Shown here: positions 1 through 10,243 of the stretch, piece after piece
How the letters are laid out: each line of letters starts with the position of its first letter
Numbering within the stretch: the stretch's first letter is position 1
Source: Pectobacterium carotovorum
GTDB taxonomy: Bacteria > Pseudomonadota > Gammaproteobacteria > Enterobacterales > Enterobacteriaceae
Reading direction: 5' to 3'
DNA length: 64,000 nt
NCBI RefSeq assembly: GCF_900129615.1
Contig: NZ_FQWI01000006.1
Coordinates: 1 to 64,000, forward strand
The notes under the pieces: generated by a model
Told to the model about the DNA's origin: nothing
Seen by the model: only the letters and a program-made list of their open reading frames with translations
Databases searched by the model: none
Translations under genes and position numbers: made by a program

Positions 1-32
1 GACTCGCCGAGCGAGACATTACCCGAGGGCGG

Positions 33-66
33 TAAAAAAGAAGCCGCAACGTTACACGTTACGGCT
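33..66 (-). terminator. Rho-independent terminator of rhlE
   Basis: Read on the minus strand, an AGCCG/CGGCT stem is followed directly by CTTCTTTTTTACC, a GC-rich hairpin plus U-tract about 55 bases past the rhlE stop codon. Confidence 0.7.
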
Positions 67-118
67 ACCTTCAAAAGCTTAACTGAAAAGCATTAGAGCC
101 GCTGGCTCCCTATCTATT

Positions 119-1558
119 TTACTTGTCCGCTGGCTTACTGCGGTTTTGCGGACGCGGCGCGCGGCGTTGGCCTTCGCCACTGCCCTTACCACTATTACCT
201 TTATTACCCCCCCACGGGCTATCGCTATTACCGCCCGCTTTACGCGGCTGGCGATTGCCATCGGCCGGCCGGCGTTCGCCCTGACTCTGGCTGCGCTCGG
301 ACTGACCGCGTGGCGCGCCAGACTGTGCGCGAGGAGATGCGTTACGTGCACCACCGCCGCCACCGCCACGGTTGCCCTGACGGCCATTCACAATCGGCTC
401 TGCCTTGATGGACGGATCCGGCTCGTAGCCTTCGATAGCGATACGTGGAATCTCACGCTTCAACAGACGCTCGATGTCACGCAGCAGTTTGTGCTCATCC
501 ACACAGACCAGTGACAGCGCTTCACCCGTTGCTTCCGCACGACCGGTACGGCCAATACGGTGAACGTAATCTTCCGGCACGTTTGGCAGCTCATAGTTCA
601 CCACGTGCGGCAGTTGGTCGATATCCAGACCACGCGCGGCGATATCCGTGGCGACCAGCACGCGAATGCTGCCGTCTTTAAAGTTCGCCAGCGCACGAGT
701 ACGCGCCCCCTGACTTTTGTTACCGTGGATAGCCGCGGCAGTAATGCCGTCTTTTTCCAGCAGCTCGGCCAGGTGGTTAGCGCCGTGTTTGGTGCGGGTA
801 AAGACCAGCACCTGCTGCCAGTTATTTTCACCAATCAACTGCGACAGCAGTTCACGCTTGCGGCGCTTATCAACAAAATGCACATGCTGCGTAACCAGTT
901 CAGACGGCGTATTACGACGCACGACTTCAACCGAGGCTGGATTAGTCAGCAGCTTGTTCGCCAGCGCTTTGATCTCATCAGAGAAGGTCGCGGAGAACAG
1001 TAGGTTTTGACGCTTAGCAGGCAGCTTCGCCAGTACACGGCGAATGTCATGAATGAAGCCCATATCCAGCATGCGGTCCGCTTCATCCAGCACCAGAATT
1101 TCAATCTGTGACAGGTCAACGGCGCGCTGATGCTCCAGATCGAGCAGACGCCCCGGTGTCGCCACCAGAATATCTACGCCACCGCGCAGTTTCATCATCT
1201 GTGGGTTAATGCTCACCCCACCGAATACAACTAGTGAACGCAGGCTCAGATACTTGCTATACGCCTTCACATTTTCATCAATCTGCGCGGCCAGTTCACG
1301 GGTTGGTGTCAGGATCAGCGCGCGTACCGGACGGCGGCCTTTCCCTTTGTGCTGCGCTTCACGGCTGGTCAGCAATTGTAATAACGGCAGCGTAAAGCCC
1401 GCCGTTTTGCCCGTACCAGTTTGTGCGCTGGCCATTAAATCGCGCCCTTCCAGCACGACAGGAATCGCCTGACGCTGAACGGGAGTAGGATCGCGATAAC
1501 CCTGCTCGTCAATCGCGCGCAGAATATCGGCACTCAGGCCGAGAGAATCAAATGACAT
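119..1558 (-). CDS. rhlE: ATP-dependent RNA helicase RhlE (DEAD-box)
   Basis: DEAD-box RNA helicase that unwinds short RNA duplexes; in enterobacteria RhlE acts in ribosome assembly and RNA decay. The 479-residue protein shows the Q motif in its first 30 residues, P-loop AQTGTGKT (about 45-52), PTRELA, the DEAD box in [12 protein letters not shown], the SAT motif, and the C-terminal helicase block ending HRIGRTGR. From about residue 395 the tail is Gly/Arg/Gln-rich and low in complexity, as is normal for RhlE and likely RNA-binding. It is transcribed alone and ends in its own terminator. The 297 bases upstream hold no gene and presumably its promoter. Confidence 0.95.
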   Translation of the reverse strand: MSFDSLGLSADILRAIDEQGYRDPTPVQRQAIPVVLEGRDLMASAQTGTGKTAGFTLPLLQLLTSREAQHKGKGRRPVRALILTPTRELAAQIDENVKAYSKYLSLRSLVVFGGVSINPQMMKLRGGVDILVATPGRLLDLEHQRAVDLSQIEILVLDEADRMLDMGFIHDIRRVLAKLPAKRQNLLFSATFSDEIKALANKLLTNPASVEVVRRNTPSELVTQHVHFVDKRRKRELLSQLIGENNWQQVLVFTRTKHGANHLAELLEKDGITAAAIHGNKSQGARTRALANFKDGSIRVLVATDIAARGLDIDQLPHVVNYELPNVPEDYVHRIGRTGRAEATGEALSLVCVDEHKLLRDIERLLKREIPRIAIEGYEPDPSIKAEPIVNGRQGNRGGGGGGARNASPRAQSGAPRGQSERSQSQGERRPADGNRQPRKAGGNSDSPWGGNKGNSGKGSGEGQRRAPRPQNRSKPADK

Positions 1559-1855
1559 AAAAAGAACAACTCCAGATCCGCTCTGACCGGACAGCAGCCG
1601 GTGTAGTTTTCAGAGGGTCAATAAGACGGGTTTGGCGGGCCACGATTAACGTAACAACTTACTTAACAATCTACGTAAAACAATGACATACGCACAACCA
1701 CGGTGAACGAGCACAACTACGGTGCATGACTGCCGACGATTGTAGCAGAGATTCTGACCACTAAGGGATTTTTATCTACGTTAGCCCGTTTTTGTATGGC
1801 GAGCTTCCTGCCCGCCACCCTGTGGGCCGTCGCAAGCGACGTTGAAAAACGTTCC

Positions 1856-2665
1856 CTACGTTTTTTTAGTGGGACGCAGTAGCGGGCAGTTTTGGCAGTA
1901 TTCCTGCGGCTGCGATGCCTTGTAATAAAAACAGCAGGTGCGGCGAAAGCGCACGTCACGAAAGTTCGCCGAACGCCCCGCGACGGGAACCCGCGTTTTC
2001 GCACGAAAGAACGGTTTCAGCGGGTTGTCATCACAGCCAAAGCGTTCGCCGGGCGCAGCCCGCAAGGCGTCGAAATCCTGCTGCACCTGTTGTGCCAGCG
2101 TCATTCCCGGCGAACAGGACGCCGCCGGATCGTCCCACTCAATGCGCTGCTCGTATAACGAAAACACCCGCACCGCGACGTTTTCCCACAGAATGCGCAG
2201 CGGCGCGCCCGACACCGTAGACAGCGTATGCAGGATCGGCGACAGGTGTTGAGCAAACAGCGTGTCGAACAGGCTATCGCGCCACGCGTCTCGTCGCCCC
2301 AGCTCCGGCTGGGACACCGTCAGATCGTAAAGCGGCATGGTCGATGTCCACAGGCCGTTGTGTCCGAATTCCAGCACGCTGTTATCCAGCGTCATGTTCA
2401 GCCCTTTGTTATACACCGACATGGCGTACAGGCTGGCGGCCGTGGTTAAGAAGCCAATGCGTTTCGCCAGCAGCGAAGCGGTAACCTTGATCGATGGCGA
2501 CAGCAGCGGCGGCGTCAGCGTTTCCAGCAGCCAGCGGCAATACTCAGGATCCAACACCCTACGGCTCGGGCAACTCTCCTGCCCTGCCCGCTGTGAGGCA
2601 TCCGTTAATTGCAGCGTGCCGGAGAGCATCGCCCACTGCTGTGCCGTCAGGCGGTTAGCCGACAT
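1856..2665 (-). CDS. FhuF-like siderophore-iron reductase
   Basis: Cytoplasmic [2Fe-2S] protein predicted to release iron from an imported ferric siderophore by reduction. At 269 residues it matches FhuF in length. Its C-terminus carries the family's cysteine cluster: a Cys-Cys pair (RRTCCFYY) and, eleven residues later, Cys-x2-Cys (CQNC). It is the last gene of the siderophore operon, its start overlapping the end of the ATPase gene by 11 bases, so it is probably translationally coupled. It could equally be named by the siderophore it serves, which the sequence does not reveal. Confidence 0.85.
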   Translation of the reverse strand: MSANRLTAQQWAMLSGTLQLTDASQRAGQESCPSRRVLDPEYCRWLLETLTPPLLSPSIKVTASLLAKRIGFLTTAASLYAMSVYNKGLNMTLDNSVLEFGHNGLWTSTMPLYDLTVSQPELGRRDAWRDSLFDTLFAQHLSPILHTLSTVSGAPLRILWENVAVRVFSLYEQRIEWDDPAASCSPGMTLAQQVQQDFDALRAAPGERFGCDDNPLKPFFRAKTRVPVAGRSANFRDVRFRRTCCFYYKASQPQEYCQNCPLLRPTKKT

Positions 2666-3509
2666 CGATCACACGCTCCGCCGCTTCACGCCCAAACGGA
2701 ATGCACAGCGGCGTGCCGAAGAACGGATCGTCAATGATGCGACAGTTCAGGTTAAACACCGTTTTTACCGTGGCTTCCGTGAGAATGTCACGCGGATTGC
2801 CCTGCGCAAACACCGTCCGGTTATGTACCGCCACCATGTGATGCGCGTAGCGACACGCCAGATTCAAATCATGCAGCACCATCACGATGGTTTTGTGCTG
2901 CTGAGCATTCAGTTCCCGCAACAAATCCAGCACTTCCATCTGATGCGCCAGATCGAGATAGGTCGTCGGTTCATCCAGCAGAACGATATCGGTATCCTGC
3001 GCCAGCGTCATCGCGATCCAGACGCGCTGGCGCTGCCCGCCGGACAGTGAATCCACCGCCCGATCCTTTAATGCCAGCACGCCAGTGCTGCGCAATGCCT
3101 GAAGCACTTTTTCTTCATCCGTTGCCGACCACTGCTTCAACCATGACTGATGCGGGTAGCGCCCCATCTTCACCAGTTGATAGACCGTCAGGCCTTCCGG
3201 CGCGGTCGGCGTTTGTGGAAGAATCGCCAGTGACTTCGCCACCTCAACGGTGGACTGCCGATGAATATCCGCCCCGTTGACAATAATCGTCCCACTCGTG
3301 GGTTTCAGCAGGCGGGCAAACGACTTCAATAACGTGCTCTTGCCACAGCCGTTACTGCCCACCAACACCGAAATTTTCTGGGCGGGCAGTGTGATATCCA
3401 GCGCATCAATCACGACCTGTTTTTCATAACTCAGCGTTAGCGACTGGCTGGCAATCGCTTCTCGGTCAGTTGGGGGGACGTGTGTTGGCAACACATTCTC
3501 TAGCATCAT
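2655..3509 (-). CDS. Iron-siderophore ABC transporter ATP-binding protein (FecE/FepC type)
   Basis: ATPase subunit powering uptake of a ferric siderophore across the inner membrane. In its 284 residues the Walker A motif is GSNGCGKST, the ABC signature is [12 protein letters not shown], and Walker B is IVLLDEPTTYLD followed by the switch His in MVLHDLN. The pattern is that of the FecE/FepC/FhuC group. It follows the two permease genes with a 9-base gap and overlaps the FhuF-like gene. About 25 residues precede the first ABC strand, slightly longer than usual; a later start is possible. Confidence 0.92.
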   Translation of the reverse strand: MMLENVLPTHVPPTDREAIASQSLTLSYEKQVVIDALDITLPAQKISVLVGSNGCGKSTLLKSFARLLKPTSGTIIVNGADIHRQSTVEVAKSLAILPQTPTAPEGLTVYQLVKMGRYPHQSWLKQWSATDEEKVLQALRSTGVLALKDRAVDSLSGGQRQRVWIAMTLAQDTDIVLLDEPTTYLDLAHQMEVLDLLRELNAQQHKTIVMVLHDLNLACRYAHHMVAVHNRTVFAQGNPRDILTEATVKTVFNLNCRIIDDPFFGTPLCIPFGREAAERVIDVG

Positions 3510-3518
3510 CTTGCGATC

Positions 3519-4550
3519 TCAGTAACGTTGCCGAAGCAGTAAATAGATAAAGAAAGGCGTCCCAAGCACGGAGATAAAAATACCAGCAGGCAGATCCAGC
3601 GGTAAGAACGCAGTGCGGCCAATCAAATCGGCCACCATCACCAGTAACCCGCCCGTCAGCGCCGACACCAACGCCAGTCCAGGGAATGAACGGCTCGCCA
3701 ACTTTTTCGCAATATGCGGGGCCAGCAGGCCAACAAACGCCATCGCGCCCGCATAGGCAATCGCCGCTCCTGCCAGCGCGACGCTCAGCGTCAACAGCGC
3801 GAGCCGGATACGCCCGACAGATTGCCCGACACCGCAGGCCAGCGTGTCATCCAGCTCATGCACATTAACGTGTCGCGCCAGCCCCACCAGAAACGGCGCA
3901 CCGAGCAGCAGCCAGCCCGCCAGCGCAGATACATGCTGCCACTGTGCGCCATAAATGCTGCCCGTCAGCCAGACATAGGCCGTCAGCGTGGTACCTATCG
4001 GGCTAAACACCAGCATCATGGTCACCGCTGCGCCCATAATGGCAGACAGACCAACGCCGACCAATACCAGCCGCAGCGGCGATGCACCTTGTTTCCAGGC
4101 CAGCAGATAGATGGCGACAGCGGTGATCCACGCCCCGCCCATCGCTGCCACAGGGAGCCAGCGCTGGCTTATCGCCGTCGCCAGAAACGAGAGGAAGAAC
4201 ACCGCCGCTGCCGATGCGCCGCTGGTAATCCCCAGAATATCCGGCGAGGCCAGCGGATTACGCACAATGCTTTGCAGAATCAAGCCGGATATCGCCAGCG
4301 CGCCGCCCACTAGCAGCGCCAGCAGCGCACGTGGCAACCGCAGGTCGTTGACGATAAAGTGCACGCCGCTGTCTGCTTTTCCCAGCAACGCCGACATCAC
4401 CTGAGCGGGCGACAGCACTACCTCGCCCAACGACAGCGAGAGGAACACGACGGCTAACAGTACCAGCAGCAGCGACAACGCTACCGCAGACGTGCGGCGA
4501 TCAATCTGGCGCGATACCCTTCCCACGCGCACGGTATATACCTTACCCAT
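3519..4550 (-). CDS. Iron-siderophore ABC transporter permease (FecD type)
   Basis: One of two paired FecCD-family membrane subunits that form the inner-membrane channel for a ferric siderophore. The 343-residue sequence is strongly hydrophobic with about ten predicted membrane segments and contains family hallmarks: [35 protein letters not shown], and the ATPase-contact stretch [11 protein letters not shown] near the end. It overlaps the upstream permease gene by 8 bases, so expression is probably coupled. Confidence 0.92.
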   Translation of the reverse strand: MGKVYTVRVGRVSRQIDRRTSAVALSLLLVLLAVVFLSLSLGEVVLSPAQVMSALLGKADSGVHFIVNDLRLPRALLALLVGGALAISGLILQSIVRNPLASPDILGITSGASAAAVFFLSFLATAISQRWLPVAAMGGAWITAVAIYLLAWKQGASPLRLVLVGVGLSAIMGAAVTMMLVFSPIGTTLTAYVWLTGSIYGAQWQHVSALAGWLLLGAPFLVGLARHVNVHELDDTLACGVGQSVGRIRLALLTLSVALAGAAIAYAGAMAFVGLLAPHIAKKLASRSFPGLALVSALTGGLLVMVADLIGRTAFLPLDLPAGIFISVLGTPFFIYLLLRQRY

Positions 4551-5532
4551 GCCGCATTCCTCTTCTCGCCAGATAAATGAAGAAGGGCGCCCCCAGCAGC
4601 GCGGTCATTGCCCCGACAGGCACTTCCTGCGGCACGATCAGCAGACGCGAGGCGACATCAGCCAGCAGCAACAGCGTGGCACCGAAAATAGCGCAGCCGG
4701 GCAGCAGCCAGCGGTGATCGGCAGACAGCACGCGGCGCACAATATGCGGCACGATCAGCCCGACAAAGCCGATATTTCCAGCTATCGCCACCGCGCCGCC
4801 CGCCAGCCCGATCACGCACAGCCCGGACAGCGCACGCACCAGCGCCGTTCGCTGTCCCAGCCCTTTGGCGATCTCGTCGCCTGCCACCAGGATATTCAGG
4901 TGACGCGCCAGCAGCAGCGCTAGCAATAGCGCGATAACAAAGTACGGCAGGAGCGGTAACAGCATCGACAGACTACGGCCGGACACCGACCCGGCCAGCC
5001 AGAACAGCATGCTGTCCAGCCCGTCCTGATTGATCACCAGCAACGCCTGCGTAAACGAAATAAACAGTGCGCTAATGGCGGCTCCGGCCAGCACAATGCG
5101 TAAGTGGCTAGAACGAGCGTTGCCCAGCGTTCCCAACACGTACACCATGACGCCAGCAACGGCCGCGCCCAGATAGGCCGTCCATGCCAGCGCGATCTGC
5201 GAGGAAAAGGTAAATAGCGAAGACAGCAGGACGATGGCAAACATGGCTCCCGCATTAATGCCAAATATCCCCGGCGAGGCCAGCGGGTTGCGCGTCAGCG
5301 CCTGCATTAGCGCACCGGCAACGGCAAGGCTGGCACCGACAACGATGGCAATCACCGTCCGCGACAGGCGGGTCGTCAGCACCAAAATGTGATCGACCTG
5401 CTGCGGATCGTAATGGAATAGCGCGTTGAACACGGCGCTAAATGAAATCGTCGACTGCCCCAGCATCAGGCTGGCGACGATACTCAGCAGCAGCAATACG
5501 ACACCCACTGCCGTCACGATGCACTGTCTCAT
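4543..5532 (-). CDS. Iron-siderophore ABC transporter permease (FecC type)
   Basis: Second FecCD-family permease of the siderophore importer, 329 residues. It has an N-terminal membrane helix, the conserved [20 protein letters not shown] and [15 protein letters not shown] blocks, and [10 protein letters not shown] in the cytoplasmic loop that docks to the ATPase. The two permeases are homologous, as usual for FecCD or FepDG pairs. Its start overlaps the stop of the binding-protein gene by four bases (ATGA arrangement). Confidence 0.92.
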   Translation of the reverse strand: MRQCIVTAVGVVLLLLSIVASLMLGQSTISFSAVFNALFHYDPQQVDHILVLTTRLSRTVIAIVVGASLAVAGALMQALTRNPLASPGIFGINAGAMFAIVLLSSLFTFSSQIALAWTAYLGAAVAGVMVYVLGTLGNARSSHLRIVLAGAAISALFISFTQALLVINQDGLDSMLFWLAGSVSGRSLSMLLPLLPYFVIALLLALLLARHLNILVAGDEIAKGLGQRTALVRALSGLCVIGLAGGAVAIAGNIGFVGLIVPHIVRRVLSADHRWLLPGCAIFGATLLLLADVASRLLIVPQEVPVGAMTALLGAPFFIYLARRGMRHG

Positions 5533-6548
5533 CGCGTCTGACTCTCCTTGGTGATATCGGTTTTTTTACCCACGGTCTCAGCTTTGCCAGCAAACTGCCG
5601 TTCGATATCATCCAGCATATTATTCGCGCCCAAAATACCACCAGACAGGCTCCAGGCTACGTTATCCACCGGATAAACCTGTTGCTGCTGAGGCGCATGC
5701 AGCCGCTGCCAGAGCGGATGAGCCTGCCAGTCACGATAGTTCTGCGCTACCGCAGGCTTGTCTGACCGCAGCAAAACAAAGAACAGATCGGCATCCACCA
5801 CCGGAATGCTCTCTTTGCTCGTAAGCTTTTGCATCACACCCGCCGTATAGCTTTCCGGCCGCGACCAGACAAAACCAATTTCCGACAGCACCGATCCAGC
5901 AAAGCTGGCGGGCAGATAGGTACGCAGGTGATCTTCACGGAATTCAAGAATAGACACGCTGAGCGGCCAGCGTTCGCCAAACCGGGCTTTCAGCCTGTCG
6001 CGCAGGGAATCCACGCGCCGATCCCAATGGGATAAAATCTCGTTCGCCTTATCTTCCCGATTCAGCGCTACGCCCATCATCTGCACCGTTTCTTTAAATT
6101 CAGACACCCTGTCCAGCGCAATTGTCGGCGCGATCTGCGACAGCAGACCGTAGATTTTCTCATGCCGAAACGTAGACGCCACGATGAGGTCAGGTTTGAG
6201 TAGCGCGATGGTTTCCAGACTGGGCTGCGTTTCCAGTCCAACCTGCGTGACGCCCTGCAAGGCGGGGCGAAGGTAGCGATAAATCGGCTTTTCCGTCCAC
6301 GATTCCACCACGCCAATCGGCTTGATTCCCAGCGCGACGGCAGAGTCCGTCGCGCCCTGAAACAGCGTCACGATACGCAGCGGTGTCCCTGTTACCGTAG
6401 TCACGCCCAGCGCGTGCCGAATCTGACGCGGCGACTCAGATGCCTGCGCCAACGTCACCAGCAGAAAAGACAACAACACGGCCAGCGCAAAACGCGGTCG
6501 TGTTGCTGAATTGAGGACGGAATTAAATCGGTTAAGCTTAGAAATCAA
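5529..6548 (-). CDS. Periplasmic iron-siderophore binding protein (FecB/FhuD type)
   Basis: Periplasmic receptor that takes the ferric siderophore from the outer-membrane receptor and delivers it to the permeases. The 339-residue protein starts with a basic region and a hydrophobic stretch ending LAQASES, a typical Sec signal peptide without a lipobox cysteine. It then shows the TroA/BtuF-like fold signatures [20 protein letters not shown] and LKPDLIVAS. The gene overlaps the 3' end of the receptor gene by 11 bases. Absence of a lipobox argues for a soluble protein. The ligand is unknown. Confidence 0.88.
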   Translation of the reverse strand: MISKLNRFNSVLNSATRPRFALAVLLSFLLVTLAQASESPRQIRHALGVTTVTGTPLRIVTLFQGATDSAVALGIKPIGVVESWTEKPIYRYLRPALQGVTQVGLETQPSLETIALLKPDLIVASTFRHEKIYGLLSQIAPTIALDRVSEFKETVQMMGVALNREDKANEILSHWDRRVDSLRDRLKARFGERWPLSVSILEFREDHLRTYLPASFAGSVLSEIGFVWSRPESYTAGVMQKLTSKESIPVVDADLFFVLLRSDKPAVAQNYRDWQAHPLWQRLHAPQQQQVYPVDNVAWSLSGGILGANNMLDDIERQFAGKAETVGKKTDITKESQTR

Positions 6549-8661
6549 TCGAATAACCCAGCGTCACCGTGCGTCCACGCCCAGAGAAATAGCGCGTGTT
6601 GTTATTGAGCGCAGCCTGTGAGTAATACGTAATGTATTGCTTATCCAGCAGGTTAGCCACCGCAACATTGAGTCGGCCATACGGCAGTTTGTACCCCACG
6701 GCAGCATCCATCAGCAGGTAGCCGTCAAACGCCATGCCCGCATCGTCAAAGCTGCGGCCAAAGGCGTAATTTGTCTGCACGAATGAGCTCCATTGGTCAT
6801 TCCAATTCGCTGACCAGCTTGTGATAAGGCGATCCGGTGCGATATTCAAGCCGTTGAATTTCTTATCCACCTTACCATCGCCATTGCTGTCATACTTCCC
6901 CTCGCTATGGGCATAAGAAGCATTAATTTTATGCTGCTCGTTAATTTGGTAGCCAGCACTGACTTCTACCCCACGGATCTGGGTACGCTGACGTTGGGAC
7001 ACAAAGACATCACCTTGTGCCAGAACGCGTTCGCCCAGTTTTGATTTGGACTCATAGTAGCTGGCTTCAAAGTCAAATTTATCACGCTTAAAGCGGAAAC
7101 CTGTCTCTACGTTATCCGTCACAATCGGCTTAAAGCCGTCAAAATTTTTCAGGCTAATACCGGGTTGATCAATGGCACGCAACGCACGACCCACATCCGG
7201 CATGCCGAATCCTTCCGAGTAGTTGGCAAACAGGCTGAGTGAATCCGTCGCGGCATAGACGATACCGGCGTTATACAGTGTCTCATTAAATTTCGGACTC
7301 CCCCCTGCTACGGATACACTATTATCTGCCTGAGAGGCCGTACTGGAGGCCAGCGTTCGATAATCATTAACCTGAAGCTTGGCAATTTCATGGCGTACGC
7401 CCGCGTGCAATGTAACGTTATCCAGCAGTTGATATTCAGCCTGAACAAACGGTGAATAGTTGGTGTATTCCATCTCCGGCACATAGGTACGCTTGGTCAG
7501 ATAGAGATCCTGCTTGCCCTTATCGTACAGCGTATCGAAACCCACCGTGACTTTCAGCGTATCATCCAGCAAATCGTCTTTAGTCAGCGCCAGCTTGGTG
7601 CCGTACTTATTGGCAACGGAGCGGGACTGATCGTACAGCGTATTTAGAGGAGCAATGGAGGTATCCTGAAAGGTATCCGACAGGGTTGCACCAAACAGTG
7701 CCTCATAGCGCTGATTAAACACCAGCGCGGACAGTTTCATCCCTGCCAGATCGTGGTGTTCGTAGGTTAATCCCGTTGTCCAGATACTGTTATTCGGCGC
7801 TTCACCCGGTGGCGTACCGCGTACCGACGTGGTAGGAATACCGAGCCTGCGCACGCCGTCAACGCTAAGGTAGTCATTGTCACCTTTGATATGATAGCGG
7901 TTCACGCTCAGTTGAACGCGCTGATAGTCATCCAGCCAGTAGCCGACTTTCGCTAACAGGTCGTAAGAGCGGGAGTCCATGGTGTCACCCTGCGTGTTAT
8001 CCACGCCGACAGGGCGATTGTTACCGTCCAGATACAGCCCCTGATTCTCATAGCCAATCGCGAACAGGTAGTCGAGATAATCTTCACGTCCGTCGACCCG
8101 ATAGGTGGTTTTATAGCTGGCAGTTTCACCGCGAATTTTCTCCGTCGGGATCGTGGTTTGCACATTGATGTGCTGATTAAATGAGCCGTTTTCCGGGCGA
8201 CGGGTAATGATGTTAATCACCCCACCTGTCGCCCCCATGCCGTTGGTCGCGTTGGCACCGTGGATGACTTCAATACGCTCGACCATCGAGTAGTCTATCG
8301 TGTGCATCTCACGCCCGGTCGGACGCAGCGGGTTGGATTGGGGAATGCCGTCGATCATCACCAGCGCCGCACGGCCGCGGAAGGTTTCACCGCTGCCGCT
8401 CATTTTCTGCCGGCTGGGGGAGAACGAAGGCAGCAGATTGCTCAGAATTTGCGATGAGTCGGAGGTGACCTGCATCTGCTGCTCAATTTGCTCTTTAGTA
8501 ATCACGGTGACCACCTGCGGCGCTTTCTGCTGCTGGATATTCGAGCGTGAGGCAGTAATCACCATCTCATCGCCGCTCGCCTCATCCTTTTTGGTCGTGT
8601 CATCCTGTGCATACGCCGGAGCAATCAGCACGCATGGCATCAGTGCGAGTAAAGTACGCAT
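6538..8661 (-). CDS. TonB-dependent outer-membrane siderophore receptor
   Basis: Outer-membrane gated channel for a ferric siderophore, energised by TonB. I place the start at ATG 8661, giving signal peptide MRTLLALMPCVLIAPAYA. A GTG nine bases upstream, better spaced from the GGGGAAGG sequence, is an equally good alternative. A TonB box-like DEMVITAS follows, then a plug domain (VMIDGIPQ, IEVIHGANATNGMGATGGVINIITRRP), a 22-strand-type barrel and a C-terminal aromatic residue (YSIDF). There is no N-terminal signalling domain and no fecIR-like pair nearby, so regulation is probably by Fur alone. The plug resembles the aerobactin-receptor (IutA) group, but the substrate cannot be assigned. Confidence 0.9.
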   Translation of the reverse strand: MRTLLALMPCVLIAPAYAQDDTTKKDEASGDEMVITASRSNIQQQKAPQVVTVITKEQIEQQMQVTSDSSQILSNLLPSFSPSRQKMSGSGETFRGRAALVMIDGIPQSNPLRPTGREMHTIDYSMVERIEVIHGANATNGMGATGGVINIITRRPENGSFNQHINVQTTIPTEKIRGETASYKTTYRVDGREDYLDYLFAIGYENQGLYLDGNNRPVGVDNTQGDTMDSRSYDLLAKVGYWLDDYQRVQLSVNRYHIKGDNDYLSVDGVRRLGIPTTSVRGTPPGEAPNNSIWTTGLTYEHHDLAGMKLSALVFNQRYEALFGATLSDTFQDTSIAPLNTLYDQSRSVANKYGTKLALTKDDLLDDTLKVTVGFDTLYDKGKQDLYLTKRTYVPEMEYTNYSPFVQAEYQLLDNVTLHAGVRHEIAKLQVNDYRTLASSTASQADNSVSVAGGSPKFNETLYNAGIVYAATDSLSLFANYSEGFGMPDVGRALRAIDQPGISLKNFDGFKPIVTDNVETGFRFKRDKFDFEASYYESKSKLGERVLAQGDVFVSQRQRTQIRGVEVSAGYQINEQHKINASYAHSEGKYDSNGDGKVDKKFNGLNIAPDRLITSWSANWNDQWSSFVQTNYAFGRSFDDAGMAFDGYLLMDAAVGYKLPYGRLNVAVANLLDKQYITYYSQAALNNNTRYFSGRGRTVTLGYSIDF

Positions 8662-9170
8662 CTGGTTCACTGTCCTTCCCCTTTGGTTATGTATCCAACC
8701 GTGAATAAAAGTCATTACCGGTGACGGGTGGCTTATCTAAAAAACAGGCACCGCGACACGGACAAAAAAATGCCAAAATGCTTCGTTTCACGCGAAACAT
8801 CTTGGCGGGTTATGATCGGTTCAGGCATTGAATGCAGGGATTTTCACTCTATACGCCGCGCCAGTGCTGCCAGATCACTATATCGGTGCAATAAACATGT
8901 AATTGCTAATAACAATTATTATCATTCAACGGAATAAATTACAATTTTTTCTAATTCCTTCCATTTTTTTAACAAAATAAAGGCGTTACGCCAGATAACG
9001 TCGGTATTGCGCAAAAACCTCGACCGGATGTAACGCATTTTTGTGAACTCGATCACTCTAAATCGTCATAAACCCCTGTAACCCGTCATATGATTAATAA
9101 CCTTCAGAAATAAGAGACGACCTGCCCTCTTAACGGCCTGCGGGATCGCTACCGCCGACAAGCACACCGC
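8662..9170. other. Divergent intergenic region, receptor operon / ybhGFSR
   Basis: About 510 bases without a convincing gene. It holds the Fur box and presumably both divergent promoters. A 69-codon open frame at 8728-8937 has no recognisable features and overlaps the Fur box. In E. coli this slot (between ybhG and rhlE) contains the TetR-family regulator cecR; no trace of it is visible here. Confidence 0.6.
8905..8923 (-). promoter_or_regulatory. Fur box upstream of the siderophore operon
   Basis: The minus strand reads GATAATAATTGTTATTAGC, close to the 19-bp Fur consensus (GATAATGATAATCATTATC), about 245 bases upstream of the receptor start. It predicts iron repression of the whole receptor-transporter-reductase operon. 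Confidence 0.65.
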
Positions 9171-9211
9171 TGATAAACAAGGAACTATGCTTGATAAACA
9201 AGGAACTATGC
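9171..9211 (+). repeat. Tandem 20-bp repeat carrying a duplicated Shine-Dalgarno and ATG
   Basis: TGATAAACAAGGAACTATGC occurs at 9171-9190 and again at 9192-9211 (period 21). Each copy holds AAGGA followed by an ATG three bases later. Both ATGs are in the same frame, but that frame is not the ybhG frame; it stays open to 9396. Confidence 0.85.
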
Positions 9212-9214
9212 GTG

Positions 9215-10243
9215 ATGAACAAGAGAAAACTGGCGTTCGCCGCCCTCGTCCTTATCCTGCTCGGCGTGGGTTACGGCTTTTATCACCACCATCAGCAGCA
9301 GGAAAAACCGCTCACGCTCTACGGCAATATCGATATCCGCACCGTCAATCTGGCCTTTCGCGTCGGCGGCAGAGTGGCCGAGCTGAACGTAGATGAAGGC
9401 GATGCCGTACAGGCAGGCCAGCCGCTGGCAACGCTCGATGCCGCGCCTTACCTGAATGCACAAAACCAGGCACAGGCGAATCTCGCCAGCGCGCAAGCAC
9501 AGCTTCAGCTTGCACAGGAAGGCTACCGGCAGGAAGAGATCGCGCAGGTGCGATCTCAGGTTGTCCAGAGTCAGGCGGCCTATGATTACGCCAACAGCTT
9601 CTACCAGCGTCAGCAAGGGCTGTGGGACAAACGCGCCATTTCCGCCAACATGCTGGACGATGCCAGAACGACGCGCAATCAAGCGCTTGCGACGCTACAG
9701 GCGGCGAAAGACAAGCTGAGCCAGTTCGAAAGCGGTAACCGACCGCAGGAAATTGCCGCTGCGCAGGCAGCGGTGGCACAGGCCGAAGCCGGACTGGCTC
9801 AGGCGGAACTGAATAAGCAGGATACCGAACTGCTTGCACCGTCTCCCGGCGTGATCCTCACTCGCGCCGCCGAAAAAGGCAGTATGTTGGCATCCGGCAG
9901 TACCGTTTTCACCCTTTCCCTCACTCGCCCGGTTTGGGTTCGCGCCTACGTGAGCGAGAAAGATCTCGGCCGCGTCGTGCCCGGTAGTCAAATGCTGATT
10001 TACACCGATGGCCGCCCCAGCCAGCCCTATCGCGGTAAAGTCGGTTTTGTCTCCCCCAGCGCCGAATTCACGCCGAAAAGTGTCGAAACGGAAGATCTCC
10101 GCACCGATCTCGTTTACCGACTGCGCATTGTTGTTACCGATCCCGATGATGGATTACGGCAAGGGATGCCGGTCACGCTGCGTTTTGAGGATGCGCACAC
10201 TGGAGATGCCAGTCGCGCCAACGAGCCCGTTCGTCATGACTAA
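9215..10243 (+). CDS. ybhG: YbhG, HlyD-family periplasmic adaptor of the YbhGFSR exporter
   Basis: Membrane-fusion (adaptor) subunit linking the YbhFSR ABC exporter to the outer membrane. The E. coli system has been implicated in resistance to cefoperazone and chloramphenicol and in alkali-cation export. From ATG 9215 the protein is 342 residues: an N-terminal membrane anchor ([17 protein letters not shown]), a biotinyl-lipoyl-like half ([20 protein letters not shown]), a long Ala/Gln-rich coiled-coil hairpin (about 90-200) and a beta-barrel domain. The next gene begins inside its last codons. A TTG at 9191 in the same frame is possible, but the ATG gives the standard N-terminus. Confidence 0.9.
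   Translation: MNKRKLAFAALVLILLGVGYGFYHHHQQQEKPLTLYGNIDIRTVNLAFRVGGRVAELNVDEGDAVQAGQPLATLDAAPYLNAQNQAQANLASAQAQLQLAQEGYRQEEIAQVRSQVVQSQAAYDYANSFYQRQQGLWDKRAISANMLDDARTTRNQALATLQAAKDKLSQFESGNRPQEIAAAQAAVAQAEAGLAQAELNKQDTELLAPSPGVILTRAAEKGSMLASGSTVFTLSLTRPVWVRAYVSEKDLGRVVPGSQMLIYTDGRPSQPYRGKVGFVSPSAEFTPKSVETEDLRTDLVYRLRIVVTDPDDGLRQGMPVTLRFEDAHTGDASRANEPVRHD

Noticed and set aside
3714..4313. Plus-strand open frame of 199 codons
   Set aside because: Arg/Gln-rich antisense shadow of the FecD-type permease gene.
10008..10235. N-terminal extension of YbhF
   Set aside because: Overlaps the conserved end of ybhG out of frame; ATG 10236 gives the family N-terminus and a normal 8-base overlap.
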